A stretch of DNA of 6,142 nt, taken from positions 1-6,142 of the forward strand of contig JAHCKF010000221.1 of assembly GCA_026125925.1 (NCBI GenBank), read 5' to 3'. Below, in pieces: positions 4,625-6,142 of this stretch (position 1 is its first letter; the number at the start of each line of letters is the position of its first letter). Origin of the DNA: Pseudolabrys sp. (GTDB lineage Bacteria > Pseudomonadota > Alphaproteobacteria > Rhizobiales > Xanthobacteraceae). A program made the position numbers and the translations under genes. A model generated the notes under the pieces. The model searched no databases. It saw only the letters and a program-made list of their open reading frames with translations, and was not told where the DNA came from.

Positions 4625-5718
4625 TGAAGGCAAGTCGTATCACTGCCGTTGGCATTGTTCTAGCCGCGGTGCTCTGGATCGCGTCGGGACACCTCCTGCC
4701 GCATGACAGCGCGGAAGGTCAGGCCGCGGTGCGTACCAGCGAGGCCGAGAAGCAGCCCGCGTTTCGCGTTTCCGTGATGCCGGTTGCCATCGCGCCGCAT
4801 TCGCCGACGCTGACGTTGTCGGGGCGCACTGAAGCCGACCACAAGGTGACGATCACGGCGCGCACCGGCGGCGCGCTCACTGAATTGCGAGTCAAGCGCG
4901 GCCAGCACGTCGAAAAGGATGAGATCGTTGCCGTGCTGTCCGACGACGCGCGCAAGGCGCAAGTGGCGCAGGCCGAAGCGCTGGTCGAGCAACGCCGAGC
5001 CGAACTCGAGGCCAAGCGGACGTTGATCCAGAGCGGCGCGCTGCCGAAGCTCGACATGGTCAATCTCGAGTCGCAGTTCAAAGCGGCGGAGGCTTCGCTC
5101 AGCGCCGCTCGCGCCGAGCTCGAGCGCTCGATCGTCCGCGCGCCCTGGGCAGGCGTCATCACCGACGTGCCGGCGGAAGTCGGCGGCGCCGCGTTCTCGA
5201 TGGCCGGCAAGGAAATCGCCACGCTGGTCGCGCTCGATCCGATGCTGGCGGTGGTCGAGGTATCGGAGCGCAAGCTCGCCGGCGTCAAGGTCGGCGAACC
5301 GGCTTCGGTCAAGCTGATAACCGGTCAGACCGTGAAGGGCCGCGTGCGTTACGTGTCGAAGTCGGCGAGTGCGACGACGCGTACCTATCGCGTTGAAGTC
5401 GAGATGGACAATCCGGACGGCAAGATCCCCGACGGCATTACCGCCGAAGTGGTGGTGTCGCTGCAGGCGGTCCCGTCGGCGAAAGTGCCGCGTTCGGCGC
5501 TGACCATCTCGTCGGCCGGCGACATCGGCGTGCGCGTCGTCGATGCTCAGTCCAAGGTACAGTTCGTGCCGGTCAAGATCGTCGAAGACCGCCAGAACAC
5601 GATGTGGCTATCGGGTCTGGAGGATGGTGCGCGCATCATCGTACGCGGCCAGGACTTCGTGCGCGAAGGCCAATTGGTTGAGGCCGAGCAGACGCCGAGC
5701 GAAACGGCGGCGAAGTGA
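4621..5718 (+). CDS. RND efflux periplasmic adaptor (membrane fusion protein)
   Basis: The 365-residue protein links an inner-membrane RND pump to an outer-membrane channel. One hydrophobic N-terminal segment (about residues 7-25) is a membrane anchor or uncleaved signal; no lipobox cysteine is seen. Next come a lipoyl-like half (about 76-108, TARTGGALTELRVKRGQHVEKDEIVAVL), an alpha-helical hairpin (about 110-170, rich in Ala, Glu and Arg), and the second lipoyl half with the typical IVRAPWAGVI (171-180). A beta-barrel (about 205-282) and a membrane-proximal domain to about 355 follow. This is the HlyD/AcrA order. Start: ATG 4621 overlaps the TetR stop, implying translational coupling; ATG 4624 is equally possible. 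The permease starts 196 bp later, after a large palindromic repeat. Substrates are unknown. Confidence 0.95.
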   Translation: MMKASRITAVGIVLAAVLWIASGHLLPHDSAEGQAAVRTSEAEKQPAFRVSVMPVAIAPHSPTLTLSGRTEADHKVTITARTGGALTELRVKRGQHVEKDEIVAVLSDDARKAQVAQAEALVEQRRAELEAKRTLIQSGALPKLDMVNLESQFKAAEASLSAARAELERSIVRAPWAGVITDVPAEVGGAAFSMAGKEIATLVALDPMLAVVEVSERKLAGVKVGEPASVKLITGQTVKGRVRYVSKSASATTRTYRVEVEMDNPDGKIPDGITAEVVVSLQAVPSAKVPRSALTISSAGDIGVRVVDAQSKVQFVPVKIVEDRQNTMWLSGLEDGARIIVRGQDFVREGQLVEAEQTPSETAAK

Positions 5719-5748
5719 GCATGACGGCTTGGCGGCAAACTCCGTTTC

Positions 5749-5858
5749 ACCTCTCCCATAGGGAGAGGTCGGCGCACGAAGTGCGCCGGGTGAGGGGTTG
5801 TAGCCTAACGAAAGTCACTTGCCCCCTCACCCCAACCCTCTCCCCGGAGGGGAGAGGG
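5749..5858. repeat. Composite palindromic intergenic repeat
   Basis: Four nested or adjacent stems occupy most of the 196-bp adaptor-permease gap. ACCTCTCCC pairs with GGGAGAGGT (5749-5757 / 5761-5769). GGCGCAC pairs with GTGCGCC (5771-5777 / 5781-5787). GGGTGAGGGG pairs at a distance with CCCCTCACCC (5788-5797 / 5823-5832). CCCTCTCCCC pairs with GGGGAGAGGG (5836-5845 / 5849-5858). The CTCTCCC/GGGAGAG blocks at both ends can also pair with each other, so the whole unit folds as one structure. Similar GGGAGAGGTCGG...GGGTGAGGG spacers are scattered through rhizobial genomes. It may stabilise the upstream message or reduce permease expression; there is no T-run, so it is not a classic terminator. 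Confidence 0.85.
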
Positions 5859-5914
5859 AGTTTCGCCCTGCCTCTTGGCGCGGCCGCGTGCTTTAACAGG
5901 ATGTGATCAGGGCG

Positions 5915-6142
5915 ATGTCCACCTTCATCAATTACGCCATCTCGCATGCGCGGCTGACGCTGGCGACGCTTGCCTTCCTGCTGGTCGCGGGCCTGATCGC
6001 CTATGTGACGATCCCGAAGGAAGCCGAGCCCGACGTCAAGGTGCCGATCATCTATGTGCAGCTCACGCAACGCGGCATCAGCCCCGAAGACGCCGAGCGC
6101 CTGCTGATCCGCCCGGTCGAGACGCAGCTCAAGTCGGTGTCG
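5915..6142 (+). CDS. RND efflux permease, N-terminal part
   Basis: The reading frame stays open to the right edge, giving the first 76 residues. The N-terminus MSTFINYAISHARLT leads into the first membrane helix (about residues 12-32). It is followed by the RND hallmark where the chain enters the periplasm: IPKEAEPDVKVPIIYVQLTQRGISPEDAERLLIRPVETQL, with the conserved P-x-E-x-x-P-D, G-x-S-P-E-D-x-E and P-x-E blocks. Full-length members are about 1,000 residues and use proton flow to drive substrates out through the adaptor and an outer-membrane channel. The ATG at 5915 has only a weak AGGG close upstream. It is third in the TetR-adaptor-permease operon. The substrate class (drug, solvent or metal) cannot be told from this part. 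Confidence 0.92.
   Translation, partial: MSTFINYAISHARLTLATLAFLLVAGLIAYVTIPKEAEPDVKVPIIYVQLTQRGISPEDAERLLIRPVETQLKSVS

Noticed and set aside
5749..5858. CRISPR array or insertion sequence end
   Set aside because: There are no regularly spaced direct repeats with spacers and no transposase; the unit is a set of inverted repeats.

Overview
The window is GC-rich DNA with strong G/C bias at third codon positions. Its gene repertoire points to an alphaproteobacterium of the Hyphomicrobiales (Bradyrhizobium/Xanthobacteraceae-like). Clues are a DUF3297 protein, a small secreted protein with a DPW-N-MR tail, and a GGGAGAGG-type palindromic spacer repeat. The genus is inferred, not proven.

Region 1 (1-1660, minus strand): the first 118 codons of an oxalate/formate-antiporter-type (OFA) MFS transporter lie downstream of a LysR regulator that resembles those found with fds formate dehydrogenase clusters. 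The 296-bp gap between them holds a weak LysR terminator, a candidate promoter and several palindromes, including a T-N11-A LysR-type box. Another LysR-type box (ATAG-N7-CTAT) lies upstream of the regulator. Together they suggest a small oxalate/formate uptake unit.

Region 2 (1662-3213, minus strand): a run of four small genes ends in a strong intrinsic terminator at 1656-1687. In order of transcription they are a secreted DPW-motif protein, a DUF3297 protein, a two-helix membrane protein with coiled-coil flanks, and a Pro/Gln-rich protein of about 75 residues. None has a known function.

Region 3 (3256-3815, minus strand): crcB (FluC fluoride channel) sits behind a clear fluoride riboswitch. 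A promoter places the transcript start just before the aptamer. The leader also holds a terminator-like hairpin and a competing 11-bp hairpin. This is the best-supported regulatory system in the window.

Region 4 (3849-6142, plus strand), divergent from crcB: a TetR repressor, a periplasmic adaptor and the start of an RND inner-membrane permease form an efflux operon. A near-consensus promoter carries a near-perfect palindromic TetR operator over its -10 and start region, so autorepression is likely. The TetR and adaptor genes overlap by four bases (ATGA). The adaptor and permease genes are separated by 196 bp containing a large multi-hairpin repeat that may set their relative expression.

I found no rRNA, tRNA, transposase or CRISPR array.
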